This document shows, in pieces, positions 11,939 through 24,065 of a stretch of DNA of 64,000 nucleotides. Each line of letters opens with the position of its first letter. Position 1 is the first letter of the stretch. The notes beneath the pieces were generated by a model. That model ran no database searches and was not told where the DNA came from. It saw nothing but the letters and a program-made list of their open reading frames with translations. Source of the stretch: Acanthacorydalis orientalis (taxonomy: Eukaryota; Arthropoda; Insecta; Megaloptera; Corydalidae). Location of the stretch: NCBI GenBank assembly GCA_034766995.1, contig CM068320.1, positions 23,047,312-23,111,311 on the forward strand. The letters are read 5' to 3'. A program made the position numbers and the translations under genes.

Positions 11939-12905
11939 GGTTTTATACATTATGAAATATAATAACAGATAAATTTTATAAAAGTCTACTTAATGCAAAT
12001 AATTTCTTACTATGACTATACGAGGTTCAGACATATACAGAGTCTCACAGAAAAAATGGAATACTTCGAATAAAAATCTTTAATCATAAAATAATCAATG
12101 TAATGAAACTGGGATGGAAAAAAGAATCCTATTTTCTGTTAGCTTATTGAATGTATTTTCTGATTAAAAGAAATAAAAATGTAATTAGTTCACAATAATA
12201 AAAGAAATAATTTTAAATAAAAATCAGTGCAATTATGAAATTTTTAAATTTTAAATTTTAGCTTCTGTTGCAAGTAAATTTATAGAGCTATTGAATATTA
12301 ACTAATAAATCAATGGATTCTACTTTCTATCATTTTCATTCTTTTCTGTGCGAGTATTGAAGTAAGTCGAATTATTTGAAAACATTAGAAGACAAGTTGA
12401 CCAAATGTCGGTGGATGTACGAAAACTTATAAATATTTTTAAGTTGAAGAATTTATTCAAAAAATATAGAAAATAACAGTCAAAAGCTATTCAACTGTAT
12501 ACAACATTATAAAAATGTATAAAACTACAAAATATTTGAAAAATAAAAAAGAAAGAGTTCGAGAAAAATGTTCAGGGAAGCAGACGAGTCCTATATAGTC
12601 CAACAGGTTAGAAAAAATCTGTTTCTGAGTGCAATAAGTTAAATGAAATGGTCGAAAAATATTTGCTAATTGAAGCATGTGAGAAAACTGTTTAAAGAAT
12701 CATGTGAAAACAAGAATTTCAAGAATAAAAACGTTAATTAGCAAGAAAAATCAAATTAAATGACTTGATTTTGTGAATTTGCATCAACATAAGAACTTTG
12801 AATTTTTTAAACGTGTACTATTTACTGGCAGAAGCAATTATAGTATTTTTCGGTCTGAGAGTAGATCCTTTGTATCGAGAAAATCGAATCTAAAAATAAT
12901 GAACT
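11939..12905 (+). mobile_element. Truncated Tc1-like element plus flank (duplicate of 17935-18908)
   Basis: About 970 bp homologous to 17935-18908. It includes about 100 bp of the DNA left of the Tc1 TIR, then the TIR region and the N-terminal two-thirds of a Tc1 transposase: SVDVRKLINIFKLKN, ISKKNQIK, and RVLFTGRSNYSIFRSESRSF. The family motif LFTDES reads LFTGRS, so the first catalytic Asp is lost. The homology stops abruptly near 12905, before the second catalytic motif. It lies between genes A and B. Confidence 0.75.
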
Positions 12906-12979
12906 CGAAACTGAAAATCGAAATCGAAACTAAAAATAATGTAACCTTGATTTATTGCATGTAATTCTGCATAGTTGCA

Positions 12980-13405
12980 TTAGTCTAACGGCAGTGAAGT
13001 AGTGAATATAAGTAGCTGTGTGAACAGACTATGACAATGAGCATAAAGCAATGGTGCGAAAAACAATGCTGCTACTACTGTAAAATTTGAAATTTCTATA
13101 AAATAATCAACAATATTGTATACATTTATGGCATCATACACATTTAGGATATAGAAAGATTTATGTTCTTTGAATGTTGTAAATAATACCTCAGAAAAAA
13201 AAACACCAAACAGATGGAAATTTGTTGAGAAAATTTTCAATGACATGAAGACAAGGATTTTATATTGTCTAGAGTCACTGGACATGAAACCCAGATGAAT
13301 CATTTTGACATGGTAGTTTTCTGCATTGAATGATAAAAGAAACGTGTTACACATTAGAAAAAATGTGTTGTCAATGTTGATGATCATATTAAAAAGTAAA
13401 TACAC
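12980..13405 (+). pseudogene. Possible decayed mariner-like fragment
   Basis: Plus-strand frames include RWKFVEKIFNDMKTRI and, after a frame change, SRVTGHETQMNHFDM, resembling the mariner VTGDETWhxHYD motif. No TIRs were found. A 141-codon minus-strand open frame over the same DNA is probably a chance complement. Confidence 0.35.
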
Positions 13406-13588
13406 AATTTGAAAGACTACAGTTTTCTTTTTTTATTTTAGTCTAATATTTAAAATTATTAAAAAAATATGAATTTATGTATGGAACTTAAAAAAAACGT
13501 CCCTCGCAATTATAAATATTAAATATATGGAAAAATCTGTATGTACATTTTATATAAAAATAATTTTTATTTTTTTCATGTCGAAATC

Positions 13589-13592
<4 letters not shown>

Positions 13593-13639
<47 letters not shown>
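13593..13639. repeat. (TA)n then (GA)n microsatellite
   Basis: Perfect TA repeat passing into GAGAGAGA at about 13642, in the gene A/B intergenic interval. Confidence 0.9.
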
Positions 13640-13642
<3 letters not shown>

Positions 13643-14215
13643 GAGAGAGAGAGAATTATCGGCTACAATAAAAATAATAGACACTTTTTAGTATAAAGTA
13701 AATAAAAATTAATAAGTATTGAAAAGGGACTTTTTTATATAAAAAATCTCATGATTTCTTTTCGAAAATAAGAATGTGTACCCAAAAAAATATTTAATAA
13801 AATCAAACATAGGTTCTATTTTTCTACTAGTCTCTGATTACTTATTTTTCTGATTTCCACCACTACTATCTTATAATATCCTATATATACAATGTTCAGA
13901 TTTTAGATGAATCATTTATTTAGTCTGTCTAAAAATGGAAAATGTACAGAAACTAATAGTGAAAAACAAAAAATCGAATTATCAGAAATAACGAGCAGGA
14001 CAACGCATCAACGGGATCAGAGATATAAAGACGTAGATTTATAATTTTACTATTCAATGTTATGAATTGTTATTCTTCAATAATAAACAACAATATTCAT
14101 ACCATTTATATTATGAAATAAAACAGGAACTGTAAGTATAATATTTTTTAGAAAAACAAAATATTTAGGAATTTGATAAAATTCCAAATAGCTTATTATT
14201 AATGTAATTCCATTC

Positions 14216-14221
14216 TTTATT
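14216..14221 (-). promoter_or_regulatory. Putative poly(A) signal of gene B
   Basis: AATAAA on the minus strand about 46 nt past the gene B stop codon, a usual place for the cleavage signal. The hexamer is common in such A+T-rich DNA, so this rests on position only. Confidence 0.4.
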
Positions 14222-14267
14222 GCTGTAGTTTTTGTCAGACGAGTTATAAATAAAATATCGATAAAGA

Positions 14268-14419
14268 TTAATCAATAGTAAGCTGTCTAAATGAACCGTC
14301 GATTCCGAACAATTCATCAGAAGTTTTAGGTTTTCCTACACGTAATTTTTCAATTGAATGATAGTCGGCATCCTCTTTGAACCAGTCTCTGAAACCCTCT
14401 ACTTTAGCTTTCCAATTAG
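14268..14419 (-). CDS. Gene B terminal exon
   Basis: Encodes ANWKAKVEGFRDWFKEDADY and continues to the family tail FGIDGSFRQLTID, then TAA (14268-14270). The acceptor is TGTTTCAG. This 50-residue tail is what gene A lacks. Confidence 0.9.
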
Positions 14420-14994
14420 CTGAAACATAAATGAATTATATAAACATAAAATTATATTTTTGTAAATGAACTAATGAATAAAAACAAGTATTTTCTATAT
14501 TGTCTTAAAAATATAATATTAAAATGTATAGATCAGTTATACACATATCGTTAAGGAAAAATAAATAGTTTTCTTACTCATTTCAAATTACCGATATCTT
14601 AAAATGCATTTTATTGTTTAGAATAAATTATATATCGAATTTTAAAAGTATCTAAGCCACGCTAAGGTAAAATATTTCAAATAATTCAACAGAAATGCCA
14701 TAAATAAATGTTTTCTTTAAAATATTTCATAAAAATATTAGTACTTTTTATTGTTTTTCTCTCTACTAATTTTATTTTTGACTATTGTGGCTAATTTTAA
14801 TCTAGTAAGTTACAGACTTCATACTAAATAAATTCCTTTTCCTATATTATATGTATTTTTAGTAGTTTCAAAGTAAATTCAAAATAATTGTATAAATAAG
14901 ATTATAGATTGAATACAATTTATTTCAAATTTATATGTTATTGTTGATTCAATTTACTCATTGTAATATATACATACATATATATATATATACA

Positions 14995-15045
<51 letters not shown>

Positions 15046-15176
15046 CTTGCAAGTGATAATGATTGTTTTTTATAATGTTATAAATTATTAAATAAAAAGA
15101 GTTTTTTTAAAAAAATAGTCTTAAAATATGAAAAAGATTCTCTTTCTCTCTCTATCTATATATATATGCACATATT

Positions 15177-15215
<39 letters not shown>

Positions 15216-15358
15216 CTTGCAAGAGATAATGATTGTTTTTTATAACGTTATAAATTATAAAATGAAAAAAGGATTTTTTAAAAAAATAGTCTTAAAATAT
15301 GAAAAAGGCAATTCTCATTCTCTCTTTCTCTCTCTCTCTCTCTATATATATATGCACA

Positions 15359-15402
<44 letters not shown>

Positions 15403-16450
15403 GAGCTTGCAAGAGATAATGATTGTTTTTTATAACGTTATAAGTTATGAAATGAAAAAAGGGTTTTTTTTAAAAAAATAGTCTTAAAATATGAAATGGC
15501 AATTCTCTTTCTCTTTCTCTCTCTCTCTCTCTGTATATATATATATATATATATATATAAAGAGAAAGCTAAGAGTGTCTGTTTATTATTTTACAAATTT
15601 ATAATCTGAGAAGAAGCAGTTTTTTTTAAAAAGAAATATCAATTTTCCTTACCGGTAATTTCATCTATAGGCCCTGCATCACCCCCGTATTCGGCTGGCA
15701 ACATTGATTGTGGTATATGTTGATACAATGCTTCTAAATCTTCATTATGGACATAAAGCTGCAATACAAAAGTATTTTCATATATTTTAATAAAAAATAT
15801 AAATCATAATTAAGATTAAAAATATGTTAGTAACCTTAAATGTTTTTATTTATATACACTTTTATCGCATTGCTCCTTTTGAATGTTCTCTACATATACA
15901 CGAATTCATTTCTTTTTTTTAATTAAAGACATTTGTTTTTATATATATATATATATATACATATATAGGTAATTTTATTAAAGATTGAATGTAAAATGTT
16001 ACATTTACTTTAAGATTTATAAAACCAATTAATGGTATTAAAGGTTTTCAGTTACCATCTAATACTTATATAGTATAAGAATGGAATAAATTATTCCTTA
16101 TAAAAACATTAATTATTTAATTATGTAATCATACTCAAATGTGTGTGAAATGTAAAAAAAATGATTGAAATTTTATTAGAAAAAATAAATATGTTTATAG
16201 AAAAGCTATGCTCAAATATAAGTATTGCTTGAAAAATTAAATACAACATAAAATGTACACCAAAATATTTTTTTGTCCCATATAATGCTTTTGATTATAT
16301 AGTTTTTTTTGAAGAATGTTTTTTTTTTATTTTGCTTGATCTTATTAGTTTTTCGTGTATACATTTTTATTTGGTATAATCGGTATTTTTTATGCTTTGG
16401 TGTAATTGTTTAATTTTTATTATTTTATAAAATTGTAGAAAAAGGTTTAC

Positions 16451-16503
<53 letters not shown>

Positions 16504-17743
16504 AACATACATTTATATGTATCACATATATTTATATGTATCACAACAAAGAAATACTGGTCCTTAATGAGTTTGTCAAAATAAAATGAAAATATAGAAA
16601 TCAGTGAATTAAAAAGTACGCTATCTCAAGAAGTAAGAATTAAATAAGAGACCGCAGTTTTTGGTATAGCAAAGGATCGTTTGGTTGGAAGAAAATCAAT
16701 TACAAAATGAAATATTTTGATAATTGAATTTCAATATGTACATGTCCATATGAAATCATGCAATGAACTTAATTATAAAATCCATCTGTTTAAGACTCGC
16801 CTACTTTTTTATACATGGAAACGAAATCTCATAGTTAGATACAGACACATAAATCATCTACATTAGTAGTCGATAAGAAAAAGTAGAACTACGTTTAAAC
16901 ATACTCACAACTAGACTTTATCCAGAATGATTTTGTACGAGATAGCTATATATGTCGCAATTTTCTATAAGATTCGATATAAAATTCTACCGATGTACTA
17001 TTTATATTGTTTACCAAACCAAATCTATTACAAAGAATAAATTGTTTATCGAAGAATTTACCAAGATAATAAAACTAGAATAGAACTGATTCGAATGAAA
17101 CTCCTGAATAGTTAAATCTAAGCTTCCACTATTTCTAAAAATAAAATTATTCGATTTGTATATCCTTTCCATACAATAGAAATGAATCGGTAGTCTGAAT
17201 TCGAAAATAATAAAAGAAAATTTTCAAAGAATAAATATATGAAGAAGAGTGATACAGAAACAAACCGAAGTTATGACTTAATAATAAGAAGAGAGTATAA
17301 AATAGAATTATCAGAAAATATTCCAAGAATTTAAACGTTTAATATGTGAAAAAACGTTTTTAAAGTAAACAGAATATTATGAAAACTTTGTCATTTTTTA
17401 TTAAGAAAATAGTCACGAGTTAGTGTAAACTGATCACCTATGTATGTACCATAACAAACGATTAATGTACCGAGGGTCTCAGTTTCCGTTGGAATTAAGG
17501 AATTAAAGGCTTACTTAAGGTTTCATAACAAGATTAATAATTTTATTACTGCTTTTACAGATTTGAATAAATGAACAATATATTGTGAACATTTGAGTTG
17601 TGAGAAAGGATAGTCATTGAACATGGTTTTAAACATTAATGTATTAGTGTGGATGTTCAGTGCTCTTTATATCGAAGTTATGTAATTGATTTACCGATAT
17701 TTTGATAACCAATCTTATATATGTATATATATATATATAATCT

Positions 17744-17822
<79 letters not shown>

Positions 17823-19654
17823 ATATATATATATATAGAAGATGTATAGTATTTAAAATATATATGGTTGAAAATATTTTGTATTTATAATATAAATTGT
17901 TGTTCTTCATGAAATGGTCGAAAAACATTTGCAAAAACATTTTATACATTATGAAATATAGGTAATAATAACAGATAAATTTTATAAAGTCTACTTAACG
18001 CAAATAAGTTCTTACTATGACTATATATATATCTTTAATGTTCAGACATATACAGTGGCTCACAGTAAAAATGGAATACTTCGAATAAAAATCTTTAATC
18101 ATCAAATAATCAATGTAATGGATCTGAGATGGAAAAAAGTATGCTATTTTCTGTTAGCTTATTGAATGTATTTTCTGATTAAAGGAAATAAAAATGTAAT
18201 TAGTTCACAATAATAAAGGAAATAATTTTAAATAAAAATCAGTGCCATTATGAAACTTGTGGACTTTCGTAAATTTTAGCTTTGTTGCAAGTAAATTTAT
18301 AGAGCTCTGGAATAATAACTAAGAAATCACCGGATTCTTTTTTCTATCATTTTCGTTCTTTTCTGTGCGAGTATTGAAGTAAGTCGAATTATTTGAAAAC
18401 ATGAGAAGACAAGTTGACTAAACTTCGGTTGATATACGAAAACTTATAAACATTTTTAAATTGGCGAATCTATTCAAAAATATATAAAATAACAGTCAAA
18501 AGCTATTCAACTGTATACAACGTTATAAAAATGTATAAAACTGCAAAATATTTGGAAAATAAAAAAGAAAGAGTTCGAGAAAACTGTTCAGAAAAGCAGA
18601 CGACTCCTATATAGTCCAATAAGTTAGAAAGAAACCATTTCTGAGTACAATAAGTTAAATGAAGTGGTCGAAAAACATTTGCTAATTAAATCATGTGAGA
18701 AAACTATTTGAAGAATCACGTGAAAACATGAATTTCAAGAATAAAATCGTTAATTAGCAAGAAAAATCAAATTAAACGACTTTGATTTTGCGAATTTGCA
18801 TCAACATAAGAACTTTGAATTTTTTAAACCTGTACTATTTACTGGCAAAAGCAATTATAGTATTTTTCGGTCTGAGAGTAGATCTTTTGTATCGAGAAAA
18901 TCGAATAGATAACTATGTATGAAAAATCTTCCCCGAACAGTGAAACATGGCGGTAGATCAATCATAGTTTGGGGTTCAATATCGGCTAATAATCCGGCGA
19001 TTTTTCAATTTATACACGAAAATAAGTATTTAGATTTTCTGAGACAAAATTGACCTCTTATTGTTGAAAAAATGTGTCTAAGAAATGATTATTATTTTTA
19101 TTAAGATAACGACCCAAACCACAAGGCTGATGAAGTGCGGATCTGACTTACAACTGTCTGCACGTTATGAAAATTCCACCATAAAGTTCCGATCTAAAGA
19201 TAATAGAAAATTTTATGGAGTTATTTTCTAGGAAAAATTCTCAAACGTTCAATTTCTAACAAGAGCGATTTAAAAAAAAACCTTAATGGAAGAACTGAAT
19301 AATATTGATATAACATACTGCAAAAAGCTAGTGGAATCCAATCTTTTAAGACTCAACATGGTCCAGAAAAATAACAGACAACATATTGAATTAAAAAAAA
19401 GATTCATGTACTAATTAATGCAATAAAATGAAAATGTTCCAGTTTCATTGTGACATGGATTTTCATCTTTCATTTTGTTTCAAGATTTTTTCTGTTATTA
19501 TTATGAACTAATTACATTTTTGTTCCTTATAATCAAAAAATACATTAAATATTCTAACTAAAAATAACATTAATTTTTCCATTCCAGTTTCATTGCATTA
19601 ATTATTTCATGACGAATTTGTTTGTTGGAAGTGTCCCAGTTTCTTTGTGGCCAC

Positions 19655-19707
<53 letters not shown>

Positions 19708-20529
19708 ACTAAATTAAATTCTTTTCTGATTTAATACTTAATTAAAAGTGAAAATATCTGCATTTTAACTAAAAATAAATTTTGGATGTTTTAAGACAAG
19801 GGTCCTCAAAGTTTTTGAGAGGAGAGACACATATGTACATGAAAAGTGCTATGCTTACCGAATCTAAAAGAAAAAAGTATTCAAAATTAATCTTTTTAAA
19901 GAGCGGAGTGAACATCAATGGTTAAACTTGGATATATCACCAGTAAAATAAGATGGATATAGTTCACCATACAAAACATCAATATTTTCTCTTAAAAATT
20001 TCTATGTTCAAGTCGTTGATGTCTCATGGTGTAATTACTTCACAAAGATTGATTAGGTGTGGAAAGTTCTTTAATTGTTTTGTGGGAGTGGGAGAATTCA
20101 GACATAAGTTAACAGTCCTATCGCACGATTATCATCATATTCTCTTTTTAATAACATATTATTTGATTTCACTAAATATAGAAAATCTCAAATTCACATA
20201 GGAATTATGAAAAAAAAATCGCAAATGGAAGCATTCTGTTAACTGTTAACAAAAAACTAACAGTTTCTTAATTTCAGTTAAACGGACAGCCGTAAAAATA
20301 AAAATATAGCATTCATCAGCAAACAGCTGATGGTAGTTACAAATGTATTCAGATTGTTGTTAAGACTATCAGTGATAATTCAATATTTATAATGTTTTTT
20401 TAACTGATAACATTATGTGTTTATATCTTTTGAACATAGTTGCAAAGTTCAGGTAGGTCGATGTCTAAAAATCAATGTTTTCACATAAATATCAATTCCT
20501 AGTTGTAAATAAACTTAATTTTATATGCA

Positions 20530-20623
<94 letters not shown>

Positions 20624-21078
20624 CGTATTTGTATATTATTTTATTAGTATTTACCCGTTTCTTCAGTTTCTCCTTTGTAAAAGCTTTAAACATATTAAAT
20701 ATTGTTTCGAATCCAGGCGGAGTATATATATAATGAATTGATTTTGGACGGACTGGATATCCGTCTTGAAAAGCAGTCATTGTTTTTTTGACAACTCCTG
20801 GTGTGAATTGACTAAAATGACCCAATGTTACGTTACGCAGGTCAAGTAAAATTACAATACCGCTCACAATCACATTATCGTTTGTATTGAGAAGTACATC
20901 TGTTGTCATGTAATTGGTTTTGAAAACATCTACTAATTTCGTTTTGCTTGGATCGTGCAGACCTGCCCGTACCAATATTACTTGTGGTCCGTCTTCTCCA
21001 AGAGGTTTTGGTAAAGGAATGTTACATCTAAATAAATAAATCTATGTATATATATATATCTATGTACATATATATGTG

Positions 21079-21139
<61 letters not shown>

Positions 21140-22902
21140 GGGTACTCATAAGTAATCAATTATTTTTATACAAAAAAACAAATATAAGTTTTTAAGAAAG
21201 TTTTTTTTCTTAAAGAATTATACAACGACCGTCATTATCAAAGTTAGCTTGCCATCTTCTCTGTATATTTTTCAATCTCCTTGAAGAAATATAGTCCATA
21301 GTATAAAAAAACTGTACATAATTTCTGACATCAACTTTAGATTTATTTTTTTTATTTTCCAAGGAATATTTTAATGATCGGAACAAATTATAATCGTATG
21401 GAGCAGTATCTTGAAAGTATGGTGAGTGTGATAAAACTTCCCATTCGAGCTGCCTATTTTTTTCCTGTATGATCCTTGTTGCACATGGTCTTATATGATT
21501 TTATTGAAGATTTTTCTGGTTACTAAAGAAAGTATCTTCTTCAACAATTCGTCATGAAACCGTTAAGGCTCATGAAAGTATGACTCAGATGTAATTTTTT
21601 CTCCAAACTTTAACGACTCATAATAAATTTTGATATTAAAATTTCAACAAATATATAATATAACTCTTCGAAAAGACTTGATTGGTTTAGGAGTTGGTTT
21701 GGTATTTGCTTTGTAAGGAATCATTGTTTGGAGAATTTAATGTTCTAAGAAATGATTCATTTCTTATCTTCAGTTACACTTGCCATTTTCATGTAGGTGC
21801 CTTTTAGAGTTAACCATATAGAATCCACTCTGCATGATAATTTCTGTCTACTTAATTTTGTGACGGATTTCAGTATTGATTTTAAATCATTATTGAACTC
21901 GATAGGCCATCCACTTTGAGGACTATCAGATAAGTCAAAATTACTTATTATATTAATAAAACGGCATTTACCGTTCAATACATTTTAATTATATATATTT
22001 AAAAAAATATACAAAATACTTGTTTTTATTCATTAGTTCATTTAAAAAAATGTAATTTTATGTCTATGTAAATCATTTATGTTTCAGCAATACAAAATAA
22101 TTTTTATATATTTTAATAAAAAATATAAATTATAATTAAGAATTAAAACATGTTAAAATATCCTCATAAATATTGCACTTTTTGTTGCTGTTGTTGCATT
22201 AAATCATGAACGAAAATGAAACAGCATACAATTACAATGGCGTGTGGATTCTTCGAAAGATCAAACGTACATTTTCGCATATTTCGTTATGCGGAAATAT
22301 TAGGCGTACAAATTAATTCGGTGCCATGTTTTATAGAAAATTAATGTTTATAGAAAATAGAATACATTTCAATCGTCAAAATATGCCCCATTAGATTGTA
22401 TAACTTTTCTCGATTTATCGAGTAACGACGAAAAAAGATGGTGGGTTTGATTCGATGAAATTTCAATGTATTTTCAAACTTCTTTCACTTTTTTTTAGCA
22501 TTTTTTGCATGTTTTATATATCACACACTTCTTCTAATTTACATATCATCCTAGCAGCTTTGTAAGTATTTTTTCAACTGAAATTCGAAAAGTATGTAAT
22601 GCCTAATATTCTGCTTTTTGGACACCATACTCTTCACTATTGTTTTGTGAGGCTATGCCAACTACTTGGCCACAATATATAGTGTTTTTAAATATTAAGA
22701 TTGGCATAGTTATTATTGATTCAATTTAAAGGTACCGAATTAACTTTTTCACCTAATAAATTTATATTATTCTTGACAAAAAAATACCTTCACAATCCGG
22801 CTCACAAAAAAAACAACACCAAAACACGTCTAACACTGTGACGGTCAAAGTAGGACAGAAAATACCTCATTGAAAATAATTGATCATTTATGAGTTTACC
22901 TT

Positions 22903-22962
<60 letters not shown>

Positions 22963-23451
22963 TTTTCAGAGATGGTAGACGGGACTGAGCCAAAACAAAA
23001 ATATGAAGTGAATATTAATTCTCAATTGTTAAAGTTGTACACGATGGCTTCACAGGAAATTATTATCTAGTTTAGTTATGTCACAGTGCTTCTAAAAATA
23101 GACAACCGAAAAAGATCAAATAAATTTTCGAAACTATTAATGAAGTATATTTTCTAATAGATTAGTTTTCCAATTCATGGCCGTGACAAATGTTCAGCGT
23201 TAACATATATTAGGTGAATATTTTAAGAGTTATTGTGAATTAACTAAGCTTAATTATAATTTTCATACGAACAAATTGAATACCCTTTACAAGTCCATCG
23301 TCTGAGAATTAGTATTCACTTTCTAGTTCTTTTATTCTGCCTTAGTCTCTTCTTCTATCGATCATTAAAATACTAAAATTGATAACCGGACCATTTGTAT
23401 ATAGAATATGCATATATACACATATTTATATATATATATATATATATACAA

Positions 23452-23495
<44 letters not shown>

Positions 23496-23699
23496 TTGTA
23501 TATGACGAAAATTCTTACCCTAAAGTTAATACTTCTTGTATTTCTGGAAGAAATGGATCACGATCATTGAAAAATTCTGGTAAAACTGTTCTAAATGTAT
23601 AAAACATTTCTAGTTTTTCTTTAGTTCGTTCCAAACTAAATTTACATCCACGTAAAAAATTCAAAATCCATTGATCCTCTGTAATAATACAAACCAAAT

Positions 23700-23747
<48 letters not shown>

Positions 23748-24065
23748 TTATACGAATTAGAAAAAGCAACTGAAAAGCATTTATATACAAAAAGAACTAT
23801 TAAATTTCGAATATCATTAATTAAAAGATATAATAAATGTCTGTATTGAAAATCCTTGCATATAATAATAATAAATTTTCAATTTAAAAATAAATAAATC
23901 AAATTAAATGTTTAAAGCATATTTACCTGAACGTACTTTCAGGTGTGGCTGTTTCTTTAACCATTCTCTTATATAATTTATATCTTCAGGTATACGAGCA
24001 GGAACTTCATTTAATTCTTCCACGCATTTTTTCTGTAATGCAGGATTCAATGTTCGAACTTCCAT
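14268..24065 (-). CDS. CRAL-TRIO lipid-transfer protein, gene B (5 exons, 309 aa)
   Basis: Spliced minus-strand gene with coding exons 23927-24065, 23519-23678, 20655-21027, 15653-15758 and 14268-14419 (930 nt, 309 residues plus stop). It is a full-length Sec14/alpha-TTP-like protein. The CRAL-TRIO-N domain (about 1-75) carries INYIREWLKKQPHLKVRSED and LNFLRGCKFSLERTKEKLE. The lipid-binding domain (about 100-245) carries VILVRAGLHDP, a GIVILLDLRN strand, IYTPPGFETIFNMFKAF, the basic KEKLKKR helix and LPAEYGGDAGP. The tail ends GSFRQLTID, the usual terminus of insect members. Expected role: cytosolic binding and inter-membrane transfer of a hydrophobic ligand; the ligand is unknown. Introns are large and filled with repeats: intron 2 holds a mariner relic, intron 3 (about 4.9 kb) a Tc1 relic, and intron 4 a minisatellite. 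Gene A downstream is a shorter paralogue with identical intron phases. Confidence 0.92.
15020..15640. repeat. Minisatellite in gene B intron 4, about 3.5 units
   Basis: Three long units of roughly 150-200 bp plus a degenerate fourth. Each has (TA)n, then (GA)n, then AGCTTGCAAGAGATAATGAT, then TTATAACGTTATAAATTA, then a poly-T/A block and AAAATAGTCTTAAAATATGA, then (CT)n. The unit next to exon 4 (about 15560-15640) is the most diverged. The first three are very similar, indicating recent expansion. Confidence 0.85.
15653..15758 (-). CDS. Gene B exon 4
   Basis: Encodes LYVHNEDLEALYQHIPQSML then PAEYGGDAGPIDEIT. The acceptor is TTGCAG and the donor GTAAGG (15647-15652). It lies immediately beside the last degenerate unit of the intron 4 minisatellite. 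Confidence 0.88.
15759..20654 (-). other. Gene B intron 3
   Basis: 4.9-kb intron. It holds (TA)n at about 16457-16500, a CT/TA/CGATAT compound tract (17741-17836), a Tc1 relic with its duplicated left flank (17935-19656), (TA)n directly after the Tc1 end (19659-19703), and a compound TA/TTTA tract (20532-20627). The interval 16520-17640 shows no recognisable element. Confidence 0.8.
18053..19656 (+). mobile_element. Tc1-like transposon, degraded, full length
   Basis: About 1.6 kb, the normal Tc1 length, with inverted ends CAGTGGCTCACAGTAAAAAT on the left and, reverse-complemented, CAGTGGCCACAAAGAAACTG on the right, each bordered by TA. The plus strand encodes broken Tc1 transposase frames: DIRKLINIFKLAN, LFTGKSNYSIFRSES, RTVKHGGRSIIVWGSISAN, DNDPNHKADEV and LWSYFLGKILKRSISNKSDL. 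The first catalytic Asp (LFTDES) is replaced by Gly and the third-residue SPDLNPIE block is destroyed. Stops and frameshifts are numerous. Confidence 0.85.
20655..21027 (-). CDS. Gene B exon 3
   Basis: Encodes residues 100-224, the core of the lipid-binding fold: CNIPLPKPLGEDGPQVILVR, the DVFKTNYM and IVSGIVILLDLRN segments, and PVRPKSIHYIYTPPGF. The acceptor is TTATTTAG and the donor GTAAAT (20649-20654). The (TA)n tract just downstream creates a spurious poly-Tyr/Ile extension of the open frame. Confidence 0.92.
21137..21990 (-). mobile_element. Decayed mariner in gene B intron 2
   Basis: Minus-strand frames give NFDLSDSPQSGWPIEFNNDL (the HTH linker of mariner) and, near the other end, HSPYFQDTAPYDYNLFRSL (family HPPYSPDLAPSDYHLFRSL), then RRWQANFDNDGRCI. 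A 3' TIR-like TTAGGGGTACTCATAAGT directly abuts (TA)n at 21136. The middle carries many stops and frameshifts. The 5' TIR was not found. Confidence 0.7.
22300..22756 (-). mobile_element. Mariner-derived MITE, family A copy 1
   Basis: 457 bp with TA duplications and TIRs TTAGGCGTACAAATTAATTC and, reverse-complemented, TTAGGTGAAAAAGTTAATTC. The minus strand encodes a mariner N-terminus (RHYILFEFQLKK, then CKTCKKC-like remnants) joined directly to a mariner C-terminus (NREKLYNLMGHI, then a WNVF-like end). The deletion junction is shared with the copies at 25601-26114 and 62492-63185. Confidence 0.7.
23519..23678 (-). CDS. Gene B exon 2
   Basis: Encodes EDQWILNFLRGCKFSLERTK and continues to IQEVLTL (residues 47-99). 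The acceptor is ATTACAG and the donor GTAAGAAT. It is 160 nt, the same as gene A exon 2, and carries the classic FLRGCKFSLERTKEKL signature. Confidence 0.9.
23927..24065 (-). CDS. Gene B exon 1
   Basis: Encodes MEVRTLNPALQKKCVEELNE through PHLKVRS (residues 1-46). The ATG at 24063-24065 is chosen because the family N-terminus V-R-x-L-x-P-x-L follows at once. The donor is GTAAAT (23921-23926), phase 1. A GTGAGT donor-like site at 24325-24330 could end an untranslated first exon; this is speculative. Confidence 0.88.

Larger units (their letters stand above)
21028..23518 (-). other. Gene B intron 2
   Basis: 2.5-kb intron containing a decayed mariner (21137-21990), a mariner-derived MITE (22300-22756), and (TA)n tracts at about 21080-21136, 22910-22960 and 23431-23492. 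Confidence 0.8.

Noticed and set aside
12980..13405. 141-codon minus-strand frame as a membrane protein or receptor
   Set aside because: Phe/Ile/Leu-rich by base composition; the opposite strand shows mariner-like motifs, so the frame is probably accidental.
20475..20741. Open frames of alternating Tyr-Ile (here and at 5048, 15166, 17644, 23379, 35461, 36336, 39894, 58301 and others)
   Set aside because: These are translations of (TA)n microsatellites, which contain no stop codon in two of the frames. They are not genes.
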